Made by a program: the position numbers and the translations under genes. Under the pieces are notes generated by a model. It was not told the DNA's origin and searched no databases. It worked only from the letters and a program-made list of their open reading frames with translations. A stretch of DNA of 5,812 nt from Alphaproteobacteria bacterium (GTDB lineage Bacteria; Pseudomonadota; Alphaproteobacteria; Sphingomonadales; Rhodothalassiaceae): positions 1 through 5,812 of the forward strand of contig RFKS01000144.1 of assembly GCA_003694205.1 (NCBI GenBank), given 5' to 3'. Positions 1 to 5,812 of the stretch are shown here, one piece after another (within the stretch, counting starts at the first letter, position 1; every line of letters starts with the position of its first letter).

Positions 1-30
1 GCGAGGATCTCAGCCGGGCGTGAGGGGGGC

Positions 31-1434
31 TCACCCTCCGACCGCTTCCTCCGAAGATGCGCGCGCGGCGCCGAGCGTTTGGCGCTCGGCCTTCAAGAGC
101 TCAGCGAGGAGGAAGGCCATCTCGAGGCTCTGGTCGGCGTTGAGCCGCGGATCGCAATGGGTGTGATAGCGCGAGGCGAGGGCCTCGTCGGTGATCGCCA
201 TCGCGCCGCCGGTGCATTCGGTCACATTCTGGCCGGTGAGCTCGAGATGGATGCCGCCGGCATAGCTGCCCTCGGCGCGGTGGATGGCGAAAAACTGTCG
301 CACTTCCTCAAGCAGGCGGTCGAAGCGCCGGGTCTTGAGCCCGGCCGCCGTTTTCACCGTATTGCCGTGCATCGGGTCCGACGACCAGACGACGCACCGG
401 CCTTCACGCTTCGCCGCCCGCACGAGCGGCGGCAGATGGCGCGCGATCCGCTCGGCGCCGAAACGACAGATGAGCGTCAGCCGACCAGGCTCGTTCGCAG
501 GGTCGAGGCGGTCGATGACGCGCAGGAGCTCGTCCGGCGTCATCGACGGGCCGACCTTGACCGCGACCGGATTGGCGATGCCGCGCAGGAATTCGAGATG
601 CGCCCCCTCGATCTGCCGCGTGCGGTCGCCGCACCACAGGAAATGCGCCGAGCCGTCGATCCACAGCCCGGTTTCGGGTTCGCGGCGGGTGAGCGCCTCC
701 TCATAGCCGAGCAGCAGGCATTCATGGCTGGTGTAAAATTCGGTGCCCCGGAGCGCCGACATCTCGTCGGCGCCGAGACCGCAGGCGCGCATGAAGTCGA
801 GCGCCTCGCCGATACGCCCGGCAAGGTCCTCGAAGCGCTCCGCCGCCGGTGAATGGGCGACATAATCGAGATTCCAGCGGTGCACCTCGTCGAGACCGGC
901 ATAGCCGCCGTGCGAGAGCGCGCGCAGGTGATTGAGCGTCGCCGCCGCCTGATGATAGGCGCGGACGAGGCGCTCGGGGTCGGGCGTGCGCGCATCCGCA
1001 TCGAACTCGATGCCGTTGATGATGTCGCCGCGATAGCTCGGCAGGGTGACGCCGCCGCGGGTCTCGGTGGCGCTCGAGCGCGGCTTGGCGAACTGTCCCG
1101 CCATGCGGCCGACCTTCACCACCGGGCAGGCGGCGGCGAAGGTGAGCACGACCGCCATCTGCAGGATGACGCGGAAAGTGTCGCGGATGGTGTCGGGGTG
1201 GAACTCGGCGAAGCTCTCGGCACAGTCGCCGCCCTGGAGCAGAAAGGCCTTGCCCTCGGCGACGCGGGCAAGTTGCTGTCGGAGCGCCATCACCTCGCCG
1301 CCGAAGACGAGCGGCGGGCAACGCTTCAGCCTTGCCTCGACGGCGGCAAGCCGCGCCGGATCCGGATAGTCCGGAAGCTGCGCCGCCGGCCGCGCGCGCC
1401 AGCTCGATGGAGTCCAGGGATTCTGACTACTCAT
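31..1434 (-). CDS. aroG: Class II 3-deoxy-7-phosphoheptulonate (DAHP) synthase
   Basis: Condenses phosphoenolpyruvate with erythrose 4-phosphate to DAHP, the first committed step of the shikimate pathway, in the cytoplasm. From the start chosen here it has 467 residues, usual for bacterial class II enzymes. The signatures appear in order: N-terminal WTPSSWR with [18 protein letters not shown], whose Cys71 is the expected metal ligand; [13 protein letters not shown] (Arg110); KVGPS (Lys293); DPMHGNT (His356, metal); [15 protein letters not shown] (Glu398, metal); and CDPRLN (Asp428, metal). All four family metal ligands are therefore present. An in-frame ATG at 1470 would add 12 residues, but it has no Shine-Dalgarno sequence and those residues precede the family N-terminus. 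The ATG at 1434 has a weak GGGA 10 nt upstream. It lies downstream of gor on the same strand and is probably co-transcribed. The symbol is by function; this is not the class I E. coli AroG fold. Identity is near certain, the start less so. Confidence 0.96.
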   Translation of the reverse strand: MSSQNPWTPSSWRARPAAQLPDYPDPARLAAVEARLKRCPPLVFGGEVMALRQQLARVAEGKAFLLQGGDCAESFAEFHPDTIRDTFRVILQMAVVLTFAAACPVVKVGRMAGQFAKPRSSATETRGGVTLPSYRGDIINGIEFDADARTPDPERLVRAYHQAAATLNHLRALSHGGYAGLDEVHRWNLDYVAHSPAAERFEDLAGRIGEALDFMRACGLGADEMSALRGTEFYTSHECLLLGYEEALTRREPETGLWIDGSAHFLWCGDRTRQIEGAHLEFLRGIANPVAVKVGPSMTPDELLRVIDRLDPANEPGRLTLICRFGAERIARHLPPLVRAAKREGRCVVWSSDPMHGNTVKTAAGLKTRRFDRLLEEVRQFFAIHRAEGSYAGGIHLELTGQNVTECTGGAMAITDEALASRYHTHCDPRLNADQSLEMAFLLAELLKAERQTLGAARASSEEAVGG

Positions 1435-1509
1435 GACTGTTTGATCCCGTGAAACGAGGCCGTCCTTCATAACCGATCGCGGCGGCGGCGTCAGCCTCCA
1501 TGCGCCGCC

Positions 1510-2868
1510 TCAGCGTGCCTTCTTCGCCATCAGCACGAACTCCTCGGCGCTCGTCGGGTGGATGGCGACGGTGCGGTCGAGGCCGGCCTTGGTGAGCCCG
1601 TTCTTGAGCGCCACCGCAAAGCCCTGGATGATCTCCGGCGCATCCGGCCCAAGCATGTGCATGCCGACGACGCGGTCGCTCTCGGGATCGACGAGCAGCT
1701 TTACATAGGAGCGCTCGTCGCGTCCCGCGACGACATGTTTCAGCGGCCGGAAATCGGATTCATAGACATCGACATCACCGAGCTTGTCGAGCGCCTCGTC
1801 CTCGGTCAGGCCGACGGTCGCAAGCGGCGGCGCGGAGAAGACTGCGGAGGCGACATGGCGGTGATCCGGCGCCACCGGTTCACCGCCAAAGCGGGTCAGC
1901 GCGAAGGCATGGCCCTCCTTGATCGCCACCGGGGTCAGCGCAATGCGGTCGGTGACATCCCCGACGGCCCAGATATTGGGCACATTGGTGCGCGAATAGT
2001 CGTCGACGCAAATCGCTCCCGAGGGGTCGAGCTCGACCCCCGCGCGCTCGAGCCCGAGCCCCTCGCTGTTGGGCCGCCGGCCGATGGCAAAGAGAATCTG
2101 GTCGACGGTCAGTGTCTCGCCCGTGGTGAGCGTCACATCGAGGCCGTCGCTCGCCTTCTCGATCGCCGTCACATTGGTCTCGCAGCGGACTTCGACCCCC
2201 TTGTCCTGCATTGCCGCCTGCAGCCGCGTTCTCAGATCCATGTCGAAGCCGCGCAGGATCGGCGACCGGCGATAGGCGAGGGTCACCGCGCTGCCGAGCC
2301 CGTTGAAGATACCGGCGAACTCGACGGCGATATAGCCGCCGCCGACGACGAGCAGGCGCCGCGGCAACTCGGGCAGGTGAAAGACCTCATTCGAGGTGAT
2401 GGCATGCTCGACGCCCGGGATATGCGGCAGATTGGGCGTGCCGCCGGTGGCGACGAGAATGGTGTCGGCGGTGATCCGGCGATCCCCCACGCGCAGCGTG
2501 TGTGCATCCTCGAGGACGGCGCGCTCGGGATAGATGGTCACCCCGCGCGATTCCAGCGTTTCGATATAGAGGCGGTTGAGCCGGTCGACCTCGCCCTGCA
2601 TGTTGCGTCGGAAGTGGCTCCAGTCAAAGGCGGTCTCGCCGACGTCCCAGCCGAAGCCGGCGGCGTCGGCGAAATCCTCGCGGTAATGCGCCGCATAGGT
2701 CATCAGCTTCTTCGGAATGCAGCCGCGAATGACGCAGGTGCCGCCGACGCGGTATTCCTCGGCGATGGCGACGCGGGCACCGAGCTCGGCGGCGATGCGG
2801 CTCGCGCGGACACCGCCCGATCCGGCACCGACGACGAAGAGGTCGTAGTCATAGTCCATGGCCGCCAT
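1510..2868 (-). CDS. gor: Glutathione-disulfide reductase
   Basis: FAD-dependent cytoplasmic enzyme that reduces glutathione disulfide with NADPH and keeps the thiol pool reduced. At 452 residues it matches the family length (about 450). Visible motifs: the FAD-binding GAGSGG near residues 14-19; the redox-active disulfide GGTCVIRGCIPKK (Cys45 and Cys50); ATGGTP at 140-145; a second dinucleotide fold VGGGYIA at 175-181. Arg200 and Arg206 follow, at positions expected to bind the NADPH 2'-phosphate, so NADPH rather than NADH is likely. Next come the FAD contact AVGDVTD at 301-307 and the C-terminal dimer-interface HPTSAEE, with catalytic His437 and Glu442. Arg200/Arg206 and the CVIRGC spacing argue against lipoamide dehydrogenase or mercuric reductase. 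On the minus strand GGTGAGG ends 4 nt before the first ATG; Met4 (ATG at 2859) starts closer to the family N-terminus but lies 13 nt from that site. The DAHP synthase gene follows at once. Confidence 0.96.
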   Translation of the reverse strand: MAAMDYDYDLFVVGAGSGGVRASRIAAELGARVAIAEEYRVGGTCVIRGCIPKKLMTYAAHYREDFADAAGFGWDVGETAFDWSHFRRNMQGEVDRLNRLYIETLESRGVTIYPERAVLEDAHTLRVGDRRITADTILVATGGTPNLPHIPGVEHAITSNEVFHLPELPRRLLVVGGGYIAVEFAGIFNGLGSAVTLAYRRSPILRGFDMDLRTRLQAAMQDKGVEVRCETNVTAIEKASDGLDVTLTTGETLTVDQILFAIGRRPNSEGLGLERAGVELDPSGAICVDDYSRTNVPNIWAVGDVTDRIALTPVAIKEGHAFALTRFGGEPVAPDHRHVASAVFSAPPLATVGLTEDEALDKLGDVDVYESDFRPLKHVVAGRDERSYVKLLVDPESDRVVGMHMLGPDAPEIIQGFAVALKNGLTKAGLDRTVAIHPTSAEEFVLMAKKAR

Positions 2869-2907
2869 CGTGCCTCACCCCGATCACTGTTGCCGCATTC
2901 CGGCCGA

Positions 2908-2936
2908 GAGATAGAAGAGCCGGCGAAAGAGTACAA
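2908..2936 (-). promoter_or_regulatory. Candidate sigma70-type promoter for gor
   Basis: On the minus strand TTGTAC (2936-2931) and TATCTC (2913-2908) are separated by exactly 17 bp. This is the most AT-rich stretch of the intergenic region and lies about 40 nt upstream of the gor start. The -35 box matches the consensus at four of six positions and the -10 at three of six. A perfect 8-bp palindrome GGAATTCC (2939-2946) sits just upstream. Position, spacing and base composition favour a promoter, but this is pattern reading only, and alphaproteobacterial promoters diverge from the consensus. Confidence 0.3.
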
Positions 2937-3003
2937 TTGGAATTCCCGACGGATTGCACAAGCCTCGGCCACGCGCGGTTGGTACTGGCAGCCGGAACAG
3001 GAT

Positions 3004-3159
3004 CCGTTCGTCCTCAGCTCATTGAAGGATGAACGGAACGAAGTAGGTCGTTCGTGCTGAGCCTGTCGAAGCGCGAACGGCGCTCCCGCCCTTCGAGACG
3101 GGCCTTGCGGCCCTCCTCAGGGCGAACGGAATCCGGGGCGGACGAAATCTGGAAAACCC
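3004..3159. repeat. Composite palindromic intergenic repeat, copy A
   Basis: An ordered array of inverted-repeat units. Unit 1 has arms CCGTTCGTCCT (3004-3014) and AGGATGAACGG (3026-3036) around an 11-nt loop. Unit 2 has arms CGTTCGTGCT (3049-3058) and AGCGCGAACG (3070-3079), also with an 11-nt loop, gagcctgtcga. Unit 3 (3089-3129) is a related unit in the opposite orientation, carrying an extra small hairpin (GGGCC-ttgc-GGCCC). Two 16-bp tail repeats follow (3128-3159). The same order recurs at 5531-5704, and 37 bp (3089-3125 and 5618-5654) are identical. No long ORF or transposase is associated. It fits dispersed palindromic repeats known from alphaproteobacterial intergenic DNA. There is no T-tract, so it is not a canonical intrinsic terminator, and here it lies between divergent genes. 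Confidence 0.85.
3128..3159. repeat. 16-bp tandem tail, two units (copy A)
   Basis: Two adjacent diverged 16-mers, GGAATCCGGGGCGGAC (3128-3143) and GAAATCTGGAAAACCC (3144-3159), close the composite repeat. They share the GxAATCyGG pattern with the three-unit tail at 5657-5704, so the tail belongs to the repeat and differs in copy number between the two loci. The second unit is the most diverged of the five. Confidence 0.55.
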
Positions 3160-3190
3160 GTCCCTGCCGAGCGCGTCGAAGGATGAACCG
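3160..3190. repeat. Extra degenerate repeat unit after copy A
   Basis: GTCCCTGCCGAG followed by GCGTCGAAGGATGAACCG resembles one more forward unit (compare TCCTGAACTCGTCGAAGGATGAACGG at 5536-5562 and the related stretch at 3011-3036), with a small insertion in the loop and a degraded left arm. It has no equivalent after the copy at 5531-5704. The remaining 3191-3282 shows no repeat structure and should hold the promoter and leader of the rightward genes. Confidence 0.5.
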
Positions 3191-3282
3191 ATCCCGACCT
3201 GGCGGCCGGTGAACCCGAGCCCGGAGCCAGCCCGGCGTGGCGCGCGATTGCGTCGCCGGACGGAGGATTCTATGTCTCCTTC

Positions 3283-3489
3283 ATGCGCAGCCTTCTCATC
3301 ACGCTCGGGCTTCTCCTTCTTCTTGCCGGCCTCTTCTGGTCATGGCTCGTCAAGCTGCCCCTTGGCCGCCTGCCCGGCGACATCGTGATCGAACGGGAGC
3401 ATTTCCGGCTTTATGTCCCGATCACGACGATGCTCCTCCTCAGCCTCTTGCTGAGCCTCGTCCTGTGGCTCATCGGGCGCTTCAAATGA
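3283..3489 (+). CDS. DUF2905 family small inner-membrane protein
   Basis: A 68-residue integral membrane protein of unknown function. Two hydrophobic helices (about residues 3-22 and 45-65) flank a short polar linker carrying LPLGRLPGDIVIER (25-38), the family hallmark; length and layout match DUF2905. No catalytic residues are evident. The stop TGA overlaps the start of the phosphatase gene as ATGA (3486-3489), indicating translational coupling in one operon. The start is uncertain: GGAGGA (3262-3267) lies 15 nt upstream of this ATG, too far for a normal ribosome binding site. It is ideally placed (4 nt) for an out-of-frame ATG at 3272, which opens only a 38-codon frame. No earlier in-frame ATG or GTG gives a better family fit. 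The family call rests on the hallmark motif and topology. Confidence 0.88.
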   Translation: MRSLLITLGLLLLLAGLFWSWLVKLPLGRLPGDIVIEREHFRLYVPITTMLLLSLLLSLVLWLIGRFK

Positions 3490-4214
3490 AGCCGCGCCCC
3501 GGAAAGCCGAAACCGCTCATGCTTCCGCCCTTCCGCGCCTCTTCCGTCATCTTCGACCTCGACGGCACGCTCGTCGACACCGCTCCCGATCTCACGGCGG
3601 CGCTCAATCACGTGCTTCTTGCCGCGGGTGGCACGCCGCTGGCGCCCCATGAGGTGCGCCACATGGTCGGTCAGGGGGCGAGGGCGCTCATCGAGCGTGG
3701 CATTGCCGCCAATGGCGACCGCCTCGCGGACGCCGATCACGAGGCCATGCTGGCAGCCTTCCTCCGCTATTATGCGACCCATATCGCCGATTACGGGCGG
3801 CCCTTCGATGGCGCCGCGGCGGTGCTTCAGCGTCTCGCGGCGGCGGGATTGCAGCTCGGCATCTGCACCAACAAGCCGCAGGCGCTTGCGCTTGCGCTCC
3901 TCGATGCGATCGGATTGCGGCATCATTTCGCAGCCATCGTGGGCGCCGACGCGGCGCCGGAGAAAAAGCCGCACCCGGCGCATCTCACCGCTGTTCTGAG
4001 CGCGCTCGGTCGCGACGGTCCGGCGGTCATGGTCGGTGACAGCCCGACCGATGTCGCGGCGGCGCGCGCCTGCGGCATGCCGGTGATCCTGGTCGATTAC
4101 GGCTACAGCAGGGTGCCGGCCGCGGCGCTTGGGGCGGATGCCGTGATCTCGCGGCTTGATGCGCTCGAGGCGCTTCTCTGCCCCATGGCGGCGAGGAAAG
4201 GGGAAGGGGCATGA
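3486..4214 (+). CDS. gph: HAD-family phosphatase, probable phosphoglycolate phosphatase
   Basis: A 242-residue haloacid-dehalogenase-superfamily phosphatase that probably hydrolyses 2-phosphoglycolate to glycolate and phosphate in the cytoplasm. That product arises from Rubisco oxygenation or from repair of oxidised DNA ends. All four HAD motifs are present: FDLDGTLVDT (nucleophile Asp24, acid/base Asp26), ICTNK with Thr128, Lys161 in KKPHP, and VGDSPTDV with the Mg-binding Asp185 and Asp189. The helical cap (about residues 33-105) sits between motifs I and II, as in subfamily IA. DLDGTLVDTAPDL, TNKP and VGDSxTD favour Gph over other IA members, but HAD substrate calls from sequence are soft; a pyrophosphatase or another sugar phosphatase remains possible. 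The start overlaps the preceding stop by 4 nt (ATGA); Met12 (3519) is an alternative closer to motif I. The end overlaps the kinase start the same way (4211-4214). Confidence 0.88.
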   Translation: MKPRPGKPKPLMLPPFRASSVIFDLDGTLVDTAPDLTAALNHVLLAAGGTPLAPHEVRHMVGQGARALIERGIAANGDRLADADHEAMLAAFLRYYATHIADYGRPFDGAAAVLQRLAAAGLQLGICTNKPQALALALLDAIGLRHHFAAIVGADAAPEKKPHPAHLTAVLSALGRDGPAVMVGDSPTDVAAARACGMPVILVDYGYSRVPAAALGADAVISRLDALEALLCPMAARKGEGA

Positions 4215-5542
4215 GCGGCGACCGCTCCCTGCTACGCTATCTCGCCGCCGCGCTCGGCCTCACCTTCCTCGCCTCGCTCTTTCTCGTCGAGGTGCCGCCG
4301 CTGACGCGATTACTCGGCATCGCCTTTCTGGTTACCATGCTGCTTCTCGTTCGCACCCTCGAGGCGGCACGTGCCGACGCCGTGGCGGTGGCGCGCCGGG
4401 CGGCCGCCCGATCCGATGAGGGAACGCTCGGGACGCGCCTCGGTGAAGGGCTGCGCGAGCCCCTGCTGCTGCTCGACCCCGAGCGCCGCGTGCGCGATGC
4501 CAACCGGGCAGCGCGGGCGCTTTTCGGAGCGGCGATGGTCGGCCGGGACGTGGCGCTGCACCTGCGCCATCCCGCGGTCCTCGAGGCGATCGGCCGCGTG
4601 CGCGCGGGCGCCGAGGCGGTGCAGTGCGAGATCCGTCTCGCCGGCCCCCGCGGGCGCGTCTATGCGGTCAGCGTCTCGCGCATCCCGGCCGCCGAGGGGA
4701 AGCGGGAGGAGGCAGGCGACGTGACAGCGGCGCCCTTCCTCATCCTCGTGTTCCTGCACGAGATCACGGCCCTCAGGCAGGCCGAGCGGATGCGCGTCGA
4801 GTTCATCGCCAATGCCAGTCACGAGCTGCGGACGCCGCTTTCCGCCCTCATCGGCTTCATCGAGACCCTGCGCGGTCCGGCAAAAGACGATGCGGCGGCG
4901 CGCGAGCGCTTTCTCGCCATCATGGATGCCGAGGCACGGCGCATGGCACGCCTGATCGAGGATCTGCTCACCCTGTCGCGGATCGAACGCGACGTCCATC
5001 TGCGGCCCCGGGGCCAGGTGGTGCTGCGGCCGCTATGCGAATCGGTGGTCCGCACGCTCGAGCCGATGGCAAAGGCACGCGACATGACGGTCACCCTCGA
5101 TGTCCCATCCGACCTGCCGCCGCTGCGGGGCGACCCTGACCAGCTCACGCAGGTGGTGCAGAATCTGCTCGCCAACGCGCTCAAATACGCAACCGCGGCA
5201 ACGACGGTGACGGTGCGCGCGCGGGCGGAGCCGGACGCCCGCAGCCTGCGGCTCGAGGTCGGCGACGAGGGGCCGGGCATCGCGCCCGAGCACCTGCCGC
5301 GGCTGACCGAGCGCTTCTACCGCGTTGACACCGCGCGCTCGCGCGAGGCCGGTGGCACCGGCCTCGGCCTTGCCATCGTCAAGCATGTGGTCGCCCGCCA
5401 CGGCGGTCGGCTCGAGATCGACAGCGCCCCCGGCGCGGGCACGACGGTCCGCGTCACCCTGCCCCTGGCGGACGCGGGGGAGGCGATGCAGGGCACCGGG
5501 TCCGGGAAAACCGGCGGCGAGGACACACCCCTTTCGTCCTGA
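4211..5542 (+). CDS. phoR: PhoR-type sensor histidine kinase
   Basis: Membrane histidine kinase that probably phosphorylates the response regulator PhoB when phosphate is scarce. Its 443 residues comprise two N-terminal transmembrane helices (about 8-27 and 31-49) with almost no periplasmic loop, a PAS-like domain (about 78-190), a HisKA dimerisation domain with phosphoacceptor His204 in NASHELRTPLS, and a HATPase_c domain. The latter has the N box QNLLANALKYA (Asn318, Asn322), G1 DEGPGIA (Asp352), F box ERFYRVD and G2 GGTGLGL (381-387). The tiny periplasmic part fits PhoR, which senses through the Pst transporter and PhoU rather than an external ligand. The PhoR assignment also rests on the Pho box downstream; another kinase of this class is possible. 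The start overlaps the phosphatase stop, with AAGGGG (4198-4203) 7 nt upstream. The last ~20 residues lie beyond the conserved domain, and the stop falls inside a repeat. Confidence 0.9.
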   Translation: MSGDRSLLRYLAAALGLTFLASLFLVEVPPLTRLLGIAFLVTMLLLVRTLEAARADAVAVARRAAARSDEGTLGTRLGEGLREPLLLLDPERRVRDANRAARALFGAAMVGRDVALHLRHPAVLEAIGRVRAGAEAVQCEIRLAGPRGRVYAVSVSRIPAAEGKREEAGDVTAAPFLILVFLHEITALRQAERMRVEFIANASHELRTPLSALIGFIETLRGPAKDDAAARERFLAIMDAEARRMARLIEDLLTLSRIERDVHLRPRGQVVLRPLCESVVRTLEPMAKARDMTVTLDVPSDLPPLRGDPDQLTQVVQNLLANALKYATAATTVTVRARAEPDARSLRLEVGDEGPGIAPEHLPRLTERFYRVDTARSREAGGTGLGLAIVKHVVARHGGRLEIDSAPGAGTTVRVTLPLADAGEAMQGTGSGKTGGEDTPLSS

Positions 5543-5704
5543 ACTCGTCGAAGGATGAACGGAAGGGATGAGATCCGTTCGTCCTGAGCCTGTCGAAGGG
5601 CGAGCGGGCGGTGCCGGCCCTTCGAGACGGGCCTTGCGGCCCTCCTCAGGGCGAGCGGGATCTGGGGCGTACGGAATCTGGAGCGACCGGAATCCGGGGT
5701 GACT
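5531..5704. repeat. Composite palindromic intergenic repeat, copy B
   Basis: Second copy of the array at 3004-3159, in the same orientation and unit order. Unit 1 pairs TTCGTCCT (5533-5540) with AGGATGAA (5552-5559). Unit 2 pairs CCGTTCGTCCT (5575-5585) with AGGGCGAGCGG (5597-5607) around the 11-nt loop gagcctgtcga. The inverted unit 3 (5618-5658) holds the inner hairpin GGGCC-ttgc-GGCCC, and three 16-bp tail units follow. Units 2 and 3 can also pair with each other: CCGTTCGTCCTGAG (5575-5588) with CTCAGGGCGAGCGG (5645-5658), and TCGAAGGGC (5593-5601) with its complement at 5617-5625. Unit 1 overlaps the 3' end of the kinase gene. The array could attenuate or stabilise transcript between the kinase and the next gene, but no T-tract marks an intrinsic terminator. 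Confidence 0.85.
5657..5704. repeat. 16-bp tandem tail, three units (copy B)
   Basis: Three consecutive 16-mers: GGGATCTGGGGCGTAC (5657-5672), GGAATCTGGAGCGACC (5673-5688) and GGAATCCGGGGTGACT (5689-5704). The third resembles the first tail unit at 3128 more closely than it does its immediate neighbours. The phase is exact, with no spacer. Nothing further is evident from 5705 to 5738. Confidence 0.65.
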
Positions 5705-5749
5705 GGGGAAAGACAATGGGGGATTGACCGCCCGCGCGATCGCTTCATG

Positions 5750-5767
5750 CTGTCATCGAAGCGTCAC
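5750..5767 (+). promoter_or_regulatory. Pho box (PhoB operator)
   Basis: CTGTCAT (5750-5756), four bases CGAA, then GCGTCAC (5761-5767). These are two direct 7-mers at an 11-bp period, as in the established PhoB binding site CTGTCAT-N4-CTGTCAT. The first half-site is perfect; the second matches at five of seven positions. PhoB sites replace the -35 element, and GATAGA (5776-5781) 8 bp downstream is a possible -10. The site ends 39 bp before the ATG at 5807. It would make the downstream gene phosphate-starvation inducible and supports calling the upstream kinase PhoR. Confidence 0.65.
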
Positions 5768-5806
5768 GCGGCAGGGATAGAAGTGGCGCGAGAAGAAGGG
5801 GTAGCC

Positions 5807-5812
5807 ATGACC
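5807..5812 (+). CDS. Start of a truncated gene, probable pst/pho operon member
   Basis: Only ATG ACC (Met-Thr) lies inside the window. The start is supported by AAGGGG (5796-5801) with a 5-nt spacer and by the Pho box and possible -10 just upstream. In many alphaproteobacteria phoR is followed by pstC, pstA, pstB, phoU and phoB, sometimes with pstS, so one of the transporter genes is the natural expectation. Two codons cannot identify the product. Confidence 0.45.

Noticed and set aside
16..36. Possible hairpin GTGAG-ggggg-CTCAC around the stop codon of the DAHP synthase gene
   Set aside because: The stem is only 5 bp before a mismatch, and no T-tract follows on the minus strand, so I cannot support a terminator.
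1558..3060. 500-codon open frame on the plus strand opposite gor, and similar long frames (79-852 and 853-1452) opposite the DAHP synthase gene
   Set aside because: They are antisense shadows of well-identified genes in GC-rich DNA, where the complementary frame rarely meets stops. The Arg/Asp/Gly-rich translations show no domain motif.
3004..3190. CRISPR array or insertion sequence
   Set aside because: Units are inverted repeats with no uniform unique spacers, and there is no transposase or cas gene. They fit dispersed palindromic repeats.
3237..4214. 325-codon GTG-started frame covering the DUF2905 region and the phosphatase
   Set aside because: Its first 83 residues are an out-of-frame reading of the DUF2905 gene and leader. 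The HAD domain begins properly from the ATG at 3486, which overlaps the preceding stop.
5543..5806. Small RNA or riboswitch in the gap after the kinase
   Set aside because: The stable stems are explained by the repeat units, and no known riboswitch core or T-tract terminator is visible. The Pho box accounts for the 3' part.

Overview
The window is GC-rich, densely coded DNA that looks alphaproteobacterial. The evidence is a class II (plant/actinobacterial-type) DAHP synthase, a glutathione reductase of the alphaproteobacterial type, a PhoR-like kinase next to a Pho-box promoter, and dispersed palindromic repeats around CTGAGCCTGTCGAAGG. Repeats of that kind are common between genes in sphingomonads, and related forms occur in Rhizobiales. 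The order cannot be fixed from this window, and no gene looks foreign.

Left half (about 31-2868, minus strand): a two-gene leftward unit. gor (glutathione-disulfide reductase) is promoter-proximal, followed by a class II 3-deoxy-7-phosphoheptulonate synthase, the first enzyme of the shikimate pathway. The gap between them is short and holds no visible terminator.

Middle (2869-3282): a divergent intergenic region of about 410 bp. The gor side carries a plausible promoter. Most of the rest is a composite of inverted-repeat units ending in a 16-bp tandem tail.

Right half (3283-5542, plus strand): three genes joined by two 4-base ATGA stop/start overlaps. They are a small two-helix DUF2905 membrane protein, a phosphoglycolate-phosphatase-like HAD hydrolase and a PhoR-type sensor histidine kinase. 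After the kinase comes a second copy of the composite repeat in the same orientation, which supplies the kinase's stop codon. Then come a well-formed Pho box, a ribosome binding site and the first two codons of a gene cut off by the window end. That gene is most likely the first of a phosphate-uptake (pst) or pho operon.

Together: the right half suggests phosphate homeostasis, with PhoR signalling, a phosphatase that releases phosphate from 2-phosphoglycolate, and a PhoB-controlled gene downstream. The left half is core metabolism. I see no phage, CRISPR, RNA gene or defence system. The most distinctive non-gene content is the pair of composite repeats bracketing the three-gene module, and their architecture.
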